A stretch of DNA of 64,000 nucleotides from Actinomadura pelletieri DSM 43383 (GCF_003634705.1 NZ_RBWU01000004.1:620001-684000), one strand, 5' to 3'; positions 1 through 9,157 are shown, counted from the first letter of the stretch. Translations and numbers: made by a program. Notes: generated by a model from the sequence alone, not told the origin.

Positions 1-185
1 GGGCCGACGAACGCGAACATCACCAGCCCTGCCGTCAGGAACCGGACGCCTGCCATGAGCAGCGGTGGGATCGTGTCCACGGCCTCGCGGATCGCCAGAT
101 AGGTGGACCCCCACACGATCCACACGGTGAGCAGCGCCAGCCACGCGACCACCGGCCGATGATTCAACTGAGGGGCAGCGGACAC
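1..185 (-). CDS. EamA/DMT-type metabolite exporter, N-terminal part (runs off the window)
   Basis: Reading the minus strand from a GTG at 185 gives about 61 residues before the window ends. The start of the protein contains WIVWGSTYLAIREAVDTIPP, the usual first-helix signature of EamA drug/metabolite transporters (inner-membrane exporters with ten helices). A GAGG stretch lies just upstream of the GTG. The gene is divergent from an AsnC/Lrp regulator 82 bases away, a common arrangement in which the regulator controls the exporter. The substrate cannot be told. Only the first two helices are visible, so the family call rests on that signature. Confidence 0.8.
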   Translation of the reverse strand, partial: MSAAPQLNHRPVVAWLALLTVWIVWGSTYLAIREAVDTIPPLLMAGVRFLTAGLVMFAFVG

Positions 186-266
186 AATGCCTCACTAACT
201 AAGGCGAAATCGACATAACGCTTTTGAAAGATTAGGTTGATCTTCCATGAAGGGCAAGTTCTCACC

Positions 267-734
267 ATGAGCAGACAGCTGGACGAGGTGGATCGGACGA
301 TCCTGCGGGAGATGACGTCCGACGCACGGCAGACCATCCGGGCGCTCGCCGCGACCGTGAGGCTCTCGGAGCCGTCGGTGCGCGACCGCCTGCAACGCCT
401 GGAGCGCGACGGGGTGATCACCGGCTACCACGCGGCCCTGGATCCGGCGAGCGTGGACGCCGACACGACGGCGTTCGTGGCGCTGCGTTTCACGATGTCG
501 GCCAAGGAAGAGGTCAACGCGGCGCTCGCCCGCGACCCCCGTGTCCTGGAAGTGCACGAGGTGGCGGGCGAGGACTGCTACTGGCTGAAGGTGCGCGTCG
601 CCGGAACGGGCCCGTTGGCGGACACGCTCGACCACATCCGCGCGATCCCCTCGGTGACCGGGACCAGCACCACCATCGTGCTGCGCACCGTCTTCGAACG
701 CCCGCTGGGCGTCGACCCCTCAGCCCCCGGGTGA
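267..734 (+). CDS. Lrp/AsnC family transcriptional regulator
   Basis: A 155-residue protein of the usual Lrp/AsnC length. Residues 5-60 form the helix-turn-helix (LDEVDRTILREM, then LSEPSVRDRLQRLERDGVI). Residues 70-145 match the RAM ligand-binding domain, with the typical EVHEVAGEDCYWLKVRV stretch. I chose the ATG at 267 because the family starts just before the LDExDR motif; an upstream TTG at 237 is in frame but sits directly against its possible ribosome site. It is divergent from the EamA exporter and probably regulates it in response to an amino acid or similar ligand (inference). Confidence 0.88.
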   Translation: MSRQLDEVDRTILREMTSDARQTIRALAATVRLSEPSVRDRLQRLERDGVITGYHAALDPASVDADTTAFVALRFTMSAKEEVNAALARDPRVLEVHEVAGEDCYWLKVRVAGTGPLADTLDHIRAIPSVTGTSTTIVLRTVFERPLGVDPSAPG

Positions 735-1003
735 GCGCACACGCCCAGCCCGCCCACCCCGCCGACGCCACCGCCCGGGAAAGGCCCCGGGCGGGCACCG
801 GCCGACCGGTGCGTCGAGTTCGACACGGCCCCTTCCCGACGCGGCTGCGAGGCCGCTTCGTCTGACCAAAATCTGGGAGGTGGCCGCCCCTCAGAACGGC
901 TGAACCCGTGCCCGGCGGAAACGCGGCTTCTTCCGCGCCGCGCGCCGGGCGACCCGGGCCGGGCGAACCAACACGAGCACCGGAGCCGCCGTCCGCTGTT
1001 CCT

Positions 1004-2110
1004 TCAACGAGGGGTCGGATGAGGTCCGTGCGCGAACCGCACGGTGATGAACAGGCCGCCCTCCGGGCGGGCGGTGGCGGTCACGGACGCGCGATGGGCC
1101 TGCGCGACGGCGTCCACGATCGCGAGGCCCAGACCGTGGCCGTCCTGACGATCGGGCGTCAGCTTCTGGAAGGCCTGGAAGAGCCGCCGAACCTGGTCCG
1201 CCGGGACGACCGGGCCGCTGTTGGCGACCGTGAGCGCCGCCCGCCCGTCGGACGTCCCGGTGGTGACGTGCACGTGTCCGCCCGCGTGGTTATGGCGGAC
1301 GGCGTTGTCGACGAGGTTGGCGACCAGGGCTTCGAGCAACCCCGGGTCCCCGGCCGTCACCGCGGACACCAGGTGCCCGGTGAGGGCGACGCGCCGCTCG
1401 GCCGCCTGGTCGCGGCGGGAGGCGAGCACCTCCTCGACGACGTCGGCGAGGTCGACGGCGTCCCGGCGGGTCACGCCGCGTTCGCCGGTGGCCAGGGTCA
1501 GCAGCGCCCGGACGAGCCGCTCCTGGTGCGCGCCGAGCTCCAGCGCGTCCCGGCACGCCGCGCGCAGGGAGTCGGCGTCGGCGCCGGGGTCGGCGAGGGC
1601 GACCTCCAGCAGGGTTCGCAGCCCGGCGAGCGGGGTGCGCAGCTCATGGGAGGCGTTGGCGACGAAGTGGCGTTGCGCGTCGAAGGCCGCCTGCAGGCGG
1701 GCGAACAGATCGTCGAGGGTACGGCCGAGCTCGGTCAGCTCGTCGACCGGTTCGCCGAGATCGAGCCGCCGGTGCAGGTCGCCCGCCGAGATGACCTGGG
1801 CGGTGGCGGTGATGGCGCGCAGCGGGCGCAGGAACCGTCCGGCGACGAACCAGCCGAGCGCCCACGCGACCGGGACCAACGCGACCAGGGCGACAGCCGA
1901 CCCCGCCAGGAGCCGGCCCAGGCCGACCCCCGGCCCGGACCCGCTGGTCACGCCCGAGACCGGGCGGCCCTCGGGTCCGGCCGCGTCGACGCTGGCCAGC
2001 GGGACGACGACGAGCACGAGCACGAACACCCCGGCCGCGTACACGCCCGCCGCGTACCCGAGCGCGAGCCGCGCCCGCAGCGACCTCCCGGCGGGTCGCC
2101 GGGACGTCAT
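1004..2110 (-). CDS. two-component sensor histidine kinase (HAMP, HisKA, HATPase)
   Basis: A 368-residue membrane kinase. Helices lie at about 13-40 and 66-92, with only about 25 residues outside the membrane between them, so it probably senses the membrane or a partner protein. A HAMP segment follows. The HisKA motif NASHELRTPLAGL carries the phospho-accepting His near 155, and the ATPase domain shows the N box LVDNAVRHN and the G box HGLGLAIVDAV. The start is the ATG at 2110, overlapping the response-regulator stop by 4 bases (ATGA), so the two are translationally coupled. The neighbouring divergent ABC exporter is the likely target system. Confidence 0.9.
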   Translation of the reverse strand: MTSRRPAGRSLRARLALGYAAGVYAAGVFVLVLVVVPLASVDAAGPEGRPVSGVTSGSGPGVGLGRLLAGSAVALVALVPVAWALGWFVAGRFLRPLRAITATAQVISAGDLHRRLDLGEPVDELTELGRTLDDLFARLQAAFDAQRHFVANASHELRTPLAGLRTLLEVALADPGADADSLRAACRDALELGAHQERLVRALLTLATGERGVTRRDAVDLADVVEEVLASRRDQAAERRVALTGHLVSAVTAGDPGLLEALVANLVDNAVRHNHAGGHVHVTTGTSDGRAALTVANSGPVVPADQVRRLFQAFQKLTPDRQDGHGLGLAIVDAVAQAHRASVTATARPEGGLFITVRFAHGPHPTPR

Positions 2111-2769
2111 GCCGGCCCGATGCGGTAGCCGCCCTCGCGGACCGTCTCGATCACGGGCGGATCGCCGAGCTTGGCCCGCAGCCGGCGCATGGTGTGCTTG
2201 ACGGCGCTGCTGAACGGGTCGGCGGCCTCGTCCCAGACCCGTTCGAGCAGCTCCTCGGCGGACCGGACCACCCCGGGCGCGGCGAGCAGACATTCCAGCA
2301 GCGCGAACTCCTTCGGGCTGAGGTCCAAGCGACGACCGGCCCGGGACGCGGTGCGGCGGGCCGGATCGAGGGTGACGTCCCCGCACTCCAGCGTCGGCGG
2401 CAGCGGCGGGGTCGCCCGGCGCGCCAGCGCGCGGACCCGCGCGACCAGTTCGGCGAACGCGAACGGCTTGGGCAGGTAGTCGTCGGCGCCGAGACCGAGC
2501 CCGTCGACGCGGTCCGCGACCGTGTCGGACGCGGTGAGCATCAACACCCGGGTCGCGCAGCGGCCGTGGGCGAGCCGCCGGCAGATCTCGTCACCGTGCA
2601 CGCCGGGCAGGCCCCGGTCGAGGACCACGACGTCATAACGGGTGACGGCCAGACGTTCCAGGGCGCCGGTCCCGTCCAGGACGACGTCGACGGCCATGCC
2701 CTCGCGGCGCAACCCGGTCCCGATGGAGCGGGCGAGGATCTCGAAGTCCTCGACGACCAGGACCCTCAC
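2107..2769 (-). CDS. OmpR/PhoB-type response regulator
   Basis: A 220-residue regulator. The receiver domain begins VRVLVVEDFEILARS, with phospho-acceptor Asp near 51 in VVVLDRGLPG and the conserved Lys in DDYLPKPFAF. The C-terminal winged helix (about 130-218) has LSPKEFALLECL and RRLRAKLGDPPVIETVREGG, which defines the OmpR/PhoB class. The GTG at 2769 is the natural start because the receiver begins right there, although the frame stays open further upstream. It is first in a two-gene operon with the histidine kinase and divergent from the ABC transporter genes at 2921, so the 150-base gap should hold its operator. Confidence 0.9.
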   Translation of the reverse strand: MRVLVVEDFEILARSIGTGLRREGMAVDVVLDGTGALERLAVTRYDVVVLDRGLPGVHGDEICRRLAHGRCATRVLMLTASDTVADRVDGLGLGADDYLPKPFAFAELVARVRALARRATPPLPPTLECGDVTLDPARRTASRAGRRLDLSPKEFALLECLLAAPGVVRSAEELLERVWDEAADPFSSAVKHTMRRLRAKLGDPPVIETVREGGYRIGPA

Positions 2770-2907
2770 CGCCGCCCACCGCCGGTCGACGTGCGGATGA
2801 GGCGGCCGAATCCGCCGCCGGGTGAAGGTGCCATGGACCGACGATGCCAGATCCCCGGTCGCGGCCCGGTCGCAGCCGCCGCGACCGGGCCGCGACCGGG
2901 CGCCGCG

Positions 2908-2913
2908 TACAAC
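2908..2913 (+). promoter_or_regulatory. possible -10 box for the ABC exporter operon
   Basis: TACAAC ends 7 bases before the ATG at 2921 and no purine-rich ribosome site is seen. This fits a leaderless actinobacterial mRNA. No clear -35 box was found, which would suit activation by the divergent response regulator. Confidence 0.35.
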
Positions 2914-2920
2914 CGTCGGC

Positions 2921-3895
2921 ATGAATCCGACTGCCATCCGTGAACCCGCCGCGACGGGCGCCCCGGGCATCGTCGTCGCCGGGCTGCGCAAGCGCTACGG
3001 GACCACCCCGGCCCTCGACGGCATGTCCTTCACCGTCCGACCGGGACTGGTGACCGGCTTCGTCGGGCCGAACGGGGCCGGGAAGTCCACCACGATGCGG
3101 CTGATCCTCGGGCTGGACGCCGCCGACGCGGGCACGGCGCTCGTCGACGGCCGGCCCTACCGGAGCCTGCGGCGCCCGCTGAACCACCTCGGCTCACTGC
3201 TGGACGCCGCCGCCCCGCACCCCGGCCGCAGCGGCCGCGACCACCTGCTGTGGCTGGCGCACGCGCAGGGCCTGACCGCGCGACGCGTCGACCAGGTGAT
3301 CGCCCAGGTGGGCCTCCGGCCGGCGGCGCGCCGCAAGGCGGGCGGCTACTCGCTCGGCATGCGGCAACGCCTCGGGATCGCCGCGGCGCTGCTGGGCGAC
3401 CCGCCGACCCTCATGCTCGACGAGCCGTTCAACGGCATGGACCCCGACGGCATCATCTGGACGCGCGGCCTCCTGCGGTCGCTGGCCGCCCAGGGCCGCG
3501 CCGTGCTGGTCTCCAGCCACCTGATGAGCGAGCTGCAGGACATCGCCGACCATCTCGTCGTGGCCGGACGCGGCCGGGCCGTCGCCGACGCCGCCGTCCC
3601 CGACCTCATCGCGGCCGCGTCCGGTGACCGGGTCGTCCTGCGGACCCCCGCCGCGGCCCACGCCACGCGCATCCTCACGAGCGCCGGCGCGACCGTGACG
3701 ACCACCGGCCCCCACACCGGCCCCGGCACCGTCACCGTCTCCGGCCTGCCCGCAGAACGGATCGTCACGCTGCTCGGCGGGAACGCGGTGCCGTTCACCG
3801 AGGTGACGGCGCACCGCGCCACCCTTGAGGACGTGTACCTGGAACTCACCCGCGAGGCCGTCGAGTTCCCCACCTCCCCGCAGGCACCACGATGA
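2921..3895 (+). CDS. ABC transporter ATP-binding protein (bacitracin/DRA-type exporter)
   Basis: A 324-residue ATPase. Walker A is GPNGAGKSTT near 49-58, the signature-like stretch is YSLGMRQRLGIAAALL, and Walker B is LMLDEPFNGMDPDG. A short H-loop follows (LVSSHLMSEL). The roughly 100-residue C-terminal extension after the ATPase core is typical of actinobacterial DRA/CcmA-like exporters such as BcrA or NatA. Its stop overlaps the start of the first permease (ATGA, 3892-3895). Together with two permeases at 3892 and 5422 it would form an exporter. The kinase/regulator pair next door suggests envelope or antimicrobial-peptide stress control (inference). Confidence 0.9.
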   Translation: MNPTAIREPAATGAPGIVVAGLRKRYGTTPALDGMSFTVRPGLVTGFVGPNGAGKSTTMRLILGLDAADAGTALVDGRPYRSLRRPLNHLGSLLDAAAPHPGRSGRDHLLWLAHAQGLTARRVDQVIAQVGLRPAARRKAGGYSLGMRQRLGIAAALLGDPPTLMLDEPFNGMDPDGIIWTRGLLRSLAAQGRAVLVSSHLMSELQDIADHLVVAGRGRAVADAAVPDLIAAASGDRVVLRTPAAAHATRILTSAGATVTTTGPHTGPGTVTVSGLPAERIVTLLGGNAVPFTEVTAHRATLEDVYLELTREAVEFPTSPQAPR

Positions 3896-5425
3896 CCCGC
3901 ACCGCCACGCCGCACCGGCCCGGCGGGAACGAGGCCGGACGGAACGGCTTCCTGCGGGTGCTGCACGCGGAGTGGACCAAGTTCCGGACGGTCCCGGGCT
4001 GGGTGGCCGGCACGGTGACGGCGGCGCTGCTGGTGGTGCTGTTCGCCGCCCTCGCCGGAATCAGCGCCGACCAGAAGGACGCGCCGCCCGTCCCGATCGG
4101 ACCGGGCGGCGGACCGGTCACCGACAGCTTCTACTTCGTGCACCGGCCGCTGACCGGGAACGGCGGCGTCACCGTCTCGGTGTCCGCGCTCCACAGCCGC
4201 ATCCCCACCGGCCCCGCCGACCTGCGGCCCGGTGCCGTGCCCTGGGCCAAGGCCGGGCTGATCATCAAGGACGGCACCCGCCAGGGATCCCCCTACGCCG
4301 CGATCATGGTCACCGGCGGTCACGGCGTGCGGATGCAGGACGGCTACGTCCACGACACCGCCGGCCCGTCCGGCCCCGCCACCGCCGCGTCCCCCCCGCT
4401 GGCTGCGGCTGCACCGCTCCGGCGACACGATCACCGGCCACGCCTCCACCGACGGCACGCACTGGACGAAGGTACGCACCGTCCACGTCAGCGGCCTCGG
4501 ACCGACCGCGCACATCGGACCGTTCGTCGCGTCACCGCCGTCCGTGCACGGCATGAGCACCCGCGGCACCGTGTCCACGGCCGTCTTCGAGGACCTCCGC
4601 GTCCACGGCCACGGCGTCGGCGGCGAGTGGACGGGCGAGCAGGTCGGACCCGACTCCCCCACGTTCGCCGGCTACCCGGCGAACACGACGGGCTCGTTCA
4701 CCGGATCCGGCGGCCGCCTCACGGTCACCGGCGCCGGTGACGTGGCGCCCGCCGTCCGCGAGACCCTCCCGACCGGCGGCACCCTCGCCGACATCCTCAC
4801 CGGCACGTTCGCCGCGCTCGTCGCCGTGACCGTCGTCGCGGCACTGTCCATCACCACCGAATACCGCACGGGCCTGATCCACCTCACCCTGACCGCCGAC
4901 CCGAGCCGGAGCCGGGTGCTGCCCGCCAAGGCGCTCGTGCTGGGATGCGTCACCTTCACCGCCGGGCTGGCCGGAGCCCTCCTGGCGGTGCCGCTCGGCG
5001 AGCGGCTCGCCCGCGCCAACGGCGTGCACATCTTCCCGGTGACGTCCGCGACCGAACTGCGGGTCCAGCTCGGAACCGCGGCGACGCTCGCGGCCGCGTC
5101 GATCCTGGCCCTGTCCCTCGGCGCCGTTCTCCGGCACGGCGCCGCGGCGGTCACCGCCGCCACCGCGGCCCTCGTGCTCCCCTACCTGCTGACGGCCGTC
5201 CCGTTCATGCCCGCGGACGCCTCGAACTGGCTGGCCCGGGTGACACCGGCCGCGGCCTTCTCCGTCCAGCAGACCCTCGAACGACCCCACCAGGTCACGA
5301 GCATCTACACGCCCTACACCGGCTACTACCCGCTCGCGCCGTGGGCCGGGTTCGCCGTCCTGGCCGCCTACGCGGCGGTGAGCCTGACCGTCGCGACCGT
5401 GCTGCTGCGCAGGAGGGACGCGTGA
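3892..5425 (+). pseudogene. ABC exporter permease with extracytoplasmic beta-sandwich domain, frameshifted at a C7 tract
   Basis: Two reading frames together make one protein of about 510 residues. The first part (from ATG 3892) has the family start LHAEWTKFRTVPGW, one transmembrane helix, and half of an extracytoplasmic domain. The second part continues the domain with WLRLHRSGDTITGHASTDG and then has the remaining membrane helices to the stop at 5425. The frame changes by one base at seven Cs, 4391-4397: removing one C restores SPRWLRL. The middle domain resembles DUF1349/concanavalin-like sandwiches (family knowledge). It could be a true inactivating indel, phase variation or a sequencing error. 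The last gene of the operon overlaps it by 4 bases, so the operon is otherwise intact. Confidence 0.75.
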
Positions 5426-6165
5426 GATCGGCCCTGCACGCGGAATGGACGAAGCTACGCACCGTCCCCGCCCCGCTCTGGCTGCTGCTCGGCGGCGTCG
5501 CGGCGACCGTGGGCCTGAGCGCCACGGCGGCCTCGGTGGCGACCTGCACCTCCCCGAGCTGCGGCGGCGACCCGACCAGGCTCAGCCTCACCGGCGTGAT
5601 CCTGGGTCAGGCCTTCGTCGCCGTCCTGGCCGTCCAGGTCATCGCCGGGGAGTACGGCACGGGCATGATCCGCACCACCCTGATCGCGACGCCGCGCCGG
5701 ACCGTCACCCTGGCGGCCAAGGCCGTCACCCTCACCGGCGTCGTCACCGCGGCCGGGACCGTCGCGGTCCTCGGGTCACTACTGGCCGGACGGCTCATCC
5801 TGCCCGGCCCGTCCCCGGCCGACGGCCCGACGCTGCGCGCCACCGCCGGCTCGATCCTCTACCTGACGCTGATCGCCCTGCTCGGCCTCGGCGTCGCCAC
5901 CATCCTGCGGGACTCGGCGACCAGCGTCGGGGTCGTCCTCGGCGTGCTCTACCTCTTCCCCGTCCTGGCCCAGGTGATCGGCGATCCGCACTGGCAGCGG
6001 CTCCCCCACCGGGCCGGGCCGATGAGCGCCGGACTCGCCGTCCAAGCCACCACCGACCTCGGCGACCTGCCGATCGGCCCCTGGACCGGCCTCGCCGTGA
6101 CCGCCGGATGGGCAGCCGCCGCGCTCCTCACCGGCGGCCTGCTCCTGCACATCCGCGACGCATGA
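5422..6165 (+). CDS. ABC exporter permease
   Basis: A 247-residue integral membrane protein beginning VRSALHAEWTKLRTVPAPLW, the same HAEWTK(L/F)RTVP opening as the preceding permease, so the two are paralogues forming the membrane part of one exporter. About six hydrophobic helices are visible, including one at 15-35 and the last near 225-243. IAGEYGTGMIRTTLIATPRR matches the cytoplasmic coupling loop of ABC-2 permeases. The GTG at 5422 overlaps the previous stop (GTGA) with AGGAGGGA upstream, so it is translationally coupled to the frameshifted gene. If that frameshift is real, expression of this gene could also fall. Confidence 0.87.
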   Translation: MRSALHAEWTKLRTVPAPLWLLLGGVAATVGLSATAASVATCTSPSCGGDPTRLSLTGVILGQAFVAVLAVQVIAGEYGTGMIRTTLIATPRRTVTLAAKAVTLTGVVTAAGTVAVLGSLLAGRLILPGPSPADGPTLRATAGSILYLTLIALLGLGVATILRDSATSVGVVLGVLYLFPVLAQVIGDPHWQRLPHRAGPMSAGLAVQATTDLGDLPIGPWTGLAVTAGWAAAALLTGGLLLHIRDA

Positions 6166-6313
6166 CCACCGCCCGGACAGGGCCACCCCGCACTCACGCT
6201 GCTCGGGTCAAGGGCCTTTCTGCGACCGCGCTTCCCGTCCCGCCCGCCCGAGACGATCCGCCCAGCCTCGACCGCTCCGGGGCTCTAACCTGGTGACCGG
6301 TCGCCGACGGTCG

Positions 6314-7123
6314 TCAGCCCCGCAGAAACGCGCGCACCTGCTCGGCGACCGGTTCGGGCGCCGTCCAGAACGCGGAATGGTCCTGGTCGGGCAAGGTCAG
6401 CACGGTGACGTCCGGCAGGATCTCGGCCAGCGCGTGGGCGCCCTCACGGATGAAGGCCTCGCCGTGGCCGCCGACGGCCACCGCGATCGGCGCGTCGATC
6501 GACCAGCGGTCGGCGGGCAGTGGCCTGCCGTCCTGGAGGCCGCTCAGGATCTGACCGTCGTAGGCGTAGGTGTGGGCGTACTTGGCCATCACGTCCCAGG
6601 ACGGGTCCTGCTTCATCATCGGGATGAACTCGGCCGGGACCCCGACCACCTCGGACATGAAGTACTCGACGGCCTCACTGCGCCGGCCCGCCGCGACCAG
6701 GGCCCGCTGATGCTCGACGTAGTCGGCGGGCGCCGGAGGCCGGGACTCGTCGACGATGAACGGCGGCTCATACAGATAGAGCCCGGTCACCTTGCCGCCC
6801 AGCGCGCTGGCGGCATCAAGGGCGAGCGCGCAGCCACCCGACCCGCCGGCCATGGCCGCGGAGCCGCCCGCGATGTCGACCAGCGCGGCGATGTCCTCGA
6901 TCTCGCGCGCCGGGTCGTAGGGCTGCGGGTCGCCGCTGGCACCACGGCCACGCCGGTCGAAACTGACCACCGTGAAATGCTCCGACAACGCCGTGGCCAG
7001 GCCGGCGACCCCGGTGTGGTCCTCGGCCACATTGCTGATCACGACGATCGCAGGACCCGAACCGGTCATCTCGTAGGCGATCGTCGTCCCGTCCGCGGAG
7101 ACAACGGTTGAAAGGCCAGACAT
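6314..7123 (-). CDS. alpha/beta hydrolase
   Basis: A 269-residue alpha/beta-fold hydrolase. The strand/loop VVSFDRRGRGASGD leads into the nucleophile elbow GGSGG (Ser near 95), and the late DQDHSAF supplies the catalytic His. No signal peptide is seen, so it is cytoplasmic. Three ATGs lie close together; the third (7123) is 8 bases from an AAGGAG ribosome site and is chosen. It is the last gene of an operon with an ArsR repressor and an SRPBCC protein, 12 bases after the latter. The substrate is unknown; esterase-like or haloperoxidase-like activity is possible from the fold alone. Confidence 0.85.
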   Translation of the reverse strand: MSGLSTVVSADGTTIAYEMTGSGPAIVVISNVAEDHTGVAGLATALSEHFTVVSFDRRGRGASGDPQPYDPAREIEDIAALVDIAGGSAAMAGGSGGCALALDAASALGGKVTGLYLYEPPFIVDESRPPAPADYVEHQRALVAAGRRSEAVEYFMSEVVGVPAEFIPMMKQDPSWDVMAKYAHTYAYDGQILSGLQDGRPLPADRWSIDAPIAVAVGGHGEAFIREGAHALAEILPDVTVLTLPDQDHSAFWTAPEPVAEQVRAFLRG

Positions 7124-7135
7124 GATCATCACTCC

Positions 7136-7651
7136 TTAGTCGTTCGGCACGTCGGCGTCGTCGCCGCCGGCATCCAGCAGGTCGGCGAGTCGGCCGAGAG
7201 CCTCGGCGTACCCTTCGGCCATCTGAAGGTCGACGGCCCGCCGCAGCGCCTGGCCGTCGGGAAAGCTCGTGGTGACCTCGACGGTGCAACCGGTACCGGC
7301 CGCGGCGAAGGTGACCGCGGTCGGGAAGGTGCCCGTGTCGTCGGGCCGCCACGCCTGGTCGGCGAAGGCGGCGTCATAGTGCAGCGCGGCGTGGGCGACG
7401 ACCACCCGGTAGACGGCGACGCTGCGGACCGGGTCGGCGGAACGGTCCACCGGCGCGATCTGGAACCGCCAACGTCCATCCGGCCGCACGTCCATCTCGT
7501 ACACGGTCGCAACCCAGCCCCGCGGACCCCACCAGCGACTGATCGCGTCGGCGTCGGTCCACGCCCACCAGACACGGTCGACGCCGGCGCTGTAGGTGCG
7601 CCTGATGCGCAGGGCGTTGCCCGCCTCGTCGATCACAATGCCGTCGGCCAT
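7136..7651 (-). CDS. SRPBCC/AHSA1-domain protein
   Basis: A 171-residue protein with the START-like fold typical of Aha1 homologues: LRIRRTYSAGVDRVWWAWTD near the start, then ISRWWGPRGW, the conserved tryptophan loop, and a C-terminal helix ending in LADLLDAG. Such proteins bind small hydrophobic ligands, but their role is usually unknown. The ATG at 7651 lies 7 bases from an AAGGAG site; an in-frame ATG at 7657 overlaps the upstream ArsR stop (ATGA) and is possible. The ArsR-AHSA1 gene pair is widespread in actinobacteria, where the repressor controls its partner gene. Confidence 0.87.
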   Translation of the reverse strand: MADGIVIDEAGNALRIRRTYSAGVDRVWWAWTDADAISRWWGPRGWVATVYEMDVRPDGRWRFQIAPVDRSADPVRSVAVYRVVVAHAALHYDAAFADQAWRPDDTGTFPTAVTFAAAGTGCTVEVTTSFPDGQALRRAVDLQMAEGYAEALGRLADLLDAGGDDADVPND

Positions 7652-7653
7652 GC

Positions 7654-8013
7654 TCATGCTCCTTCCTCGTTCGTCTCGTCGGGTCCACGGTCGCCGTCTT
7701 CGAGGAAGGAGCCGAGACGGTCCATCCGTTCTGCCCACAGGACGGCGAACGACTGCGCCCAGTCGCCCACCTCGCGCATCGATTCGGTGTTCAGCCGGTA
7801 GATCCGCTGCTGCGCCCGTCTGGTCACCTCGACCACCCCCGCCTCGGCCAACAGCCGCAGATGCCGCGACACCTGCGGCTGCCCCAAGCCCAGCGCGTCG
7901 ACGATGCCGCCCACCGGCAGGGGCCCGTCCTTGAGCAACTCGACGATCCGAAACCGGTTCGGCTCCGAGATCACCGTCAATCGCCGCTGCACACTGTTCA
8001 CAACCCCGAACAT
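7654..8013 (-). CDS. ArsR-family winged-helix repressor
   Basis: A 119-residue DNA-binding protein. Its winged helix runs from ISEPNRFRIVELLKDGPLPV through GLGQPQVSRHLRLLAEAGVV to RRAQQRIYRLN. No cysteine-rich metal-binding motif is present, so it is likely not a metal sensor but one of the AHSA1-linked type. The start is taken as ATG 8013; in-frame GTGs a few codons downstream are also possible. It heads the operon with the SRPBCC protein and the hydrolase, and an inverted repeat in front of it (8014-8045) is a good candidate for autoregulation. Confidence 0.85.
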   Translation of the reverse strand: MFGVVNSVQRRLTVISEPNRFRIVELLKDGPLPVGGIVDALGLGQPQVSRHLRLLAEAGVVEVTRRAQQRIYRLNTESMREVGDWAQSFAVLWAERMDRLGSFLEDGDRGPDETNEEGA

Positions 8014-8045
8014 ACATGCAAGCATATATACACGCAAGTGCATGT
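8014..8045 (-). promoter_or_regulatory. AT-rich inverted repeat, likely ArsR operator
   Basis: ACATGCA (8014-8020) and TGCATGT (8039-8045) are a perfect 7-bp inverted repeat flanking an AT-rich centre containing CATATATA. It lies directly before the ArsR start, in the most AT-rich stretch of the region, where an operon promoter is expected. Binding by the ArsR protein is inferred. Confidence 0.5.
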
Positions 8046-8097
8046 GCACTGACTCCCGCGGCGTCACCGCACCTCGTAGGTGACCTGCTTGCCGGGG

Positions 8098-8960
8098 CGG
8101 CGGGGGAAGGGCTTCGACCGTCGGATCGAGCCGGTTCGAACGGAGCTGCTCGCGTACTGCTACCGGATGCTCGGGTCCGTCCACGACGCGGAGGACCTCG
8201 TTCAGGAGATGTATCTGCGGGCATGGCGGGCACGCGCCCAGTACAACGAGACGTGCGGTTCGGTGCGAACCTGGCCGTACTGGATCGCGACGGACGCCTG
8301 CTTGACCGCGCTCCACTCCCAGGGGCGGCAGGCCACTGCCGTCGGGGCTGGTGGACGCGTCGGATCCGTCCGGCAGAGCACGCTGGCTTCAGCCCTCCCG
8401 GACTCGCTGCTGCCGGCAGGCGCCCGGCCGTGACCGTGATCGACCGCAGCAGCCTGCGGCTGGCGTTCGTGTCCGCCCGCAGCACCTCTCGGCGCGGCAG
8501 CGCGGCACGCTGATCCTGCGCGACGTGCTTTCCGGCGTCCGAGACGGCGGAGATCCTCGCCACCCCCGTCGTGTCGGTGAACGGCTCCCTGCAACGGGCA
8601 CGTGCCCTTCTGGAGGAGACCGGAATCCGGCAGGAACTGGTCGGCGAGCCGTCCGCGGCCGAACAGCGCGCCTGGATCGAGCGCTACATGAAGGCCTTCG
8701 AACTCGCCGACGTCGAGGCCCTCAAACAGCTGATCACCCAGGACGTCCTCATGGAGATGCCGCCGATGCTCAACTGGTTCACCGGACGCGAGAACTAAGG
8801 GCAGTTCATGGACTGGGTGTTCGACGCCGCTGGGAAGGACTGGCACCTCAAGGGGGCCACCGCAGACGGCGACCAGCCCGGATTCGCCGCCTATCGACGC
8901 GACAGCGTGCGTACCGGTTACACACGCTCCAGATTTTGTGTACTGCTGCTGTGCCGCGTC
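8098..8960 (+). pseudogene. ECF sigma factor with SnoaL-like C-terminus (TIGR02960/SigX5 type), multiply frameshifted
   Basis: Pieces of one gene occur in order but in different frames. Sigma region 2 is seen as LLAYCYRMLGSVHDAEDLVQ and the related TWPYWIATDACLTALHSQGR (8145-8320). Region 4 remnants are SLRLAFVSA, then QRGTLILRDVLSG and VNGSLQRARALLEETG (8450-8620). The SnoaL part has WIERYMKAFELADVEALKQL and VLMEMPPMLNWFTGRE, then a stop at 8796, followed by DWVFDAAGKDWHLKG and, in yet another frame, YRLHTLQILCTAA. At least three frame changes and one internal stop make it non-functional. Parent family members are sigma factors with a C-terminal NTF2-like regulatory domain. Confidence 0.75.
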
Positions 8961-9157
8961 CTTTTTCAGCAGCAGAACCGGCGTCGTCCAGCCAGACGCG
9001 GAGTTTTTTCGTGTCAGTTCGGCTCGACCTCGACCCGACTGAAGTCGCTGATATCAGGGACCGGCCCTCACCGTGAGACCGTCGCCGCCGCGAACACCGG
9101 CCCGCGCGGCATCCGGCTCAACCGTGGCAGCGAGCCCCGCGAGCGCGGAGAGGGCGG

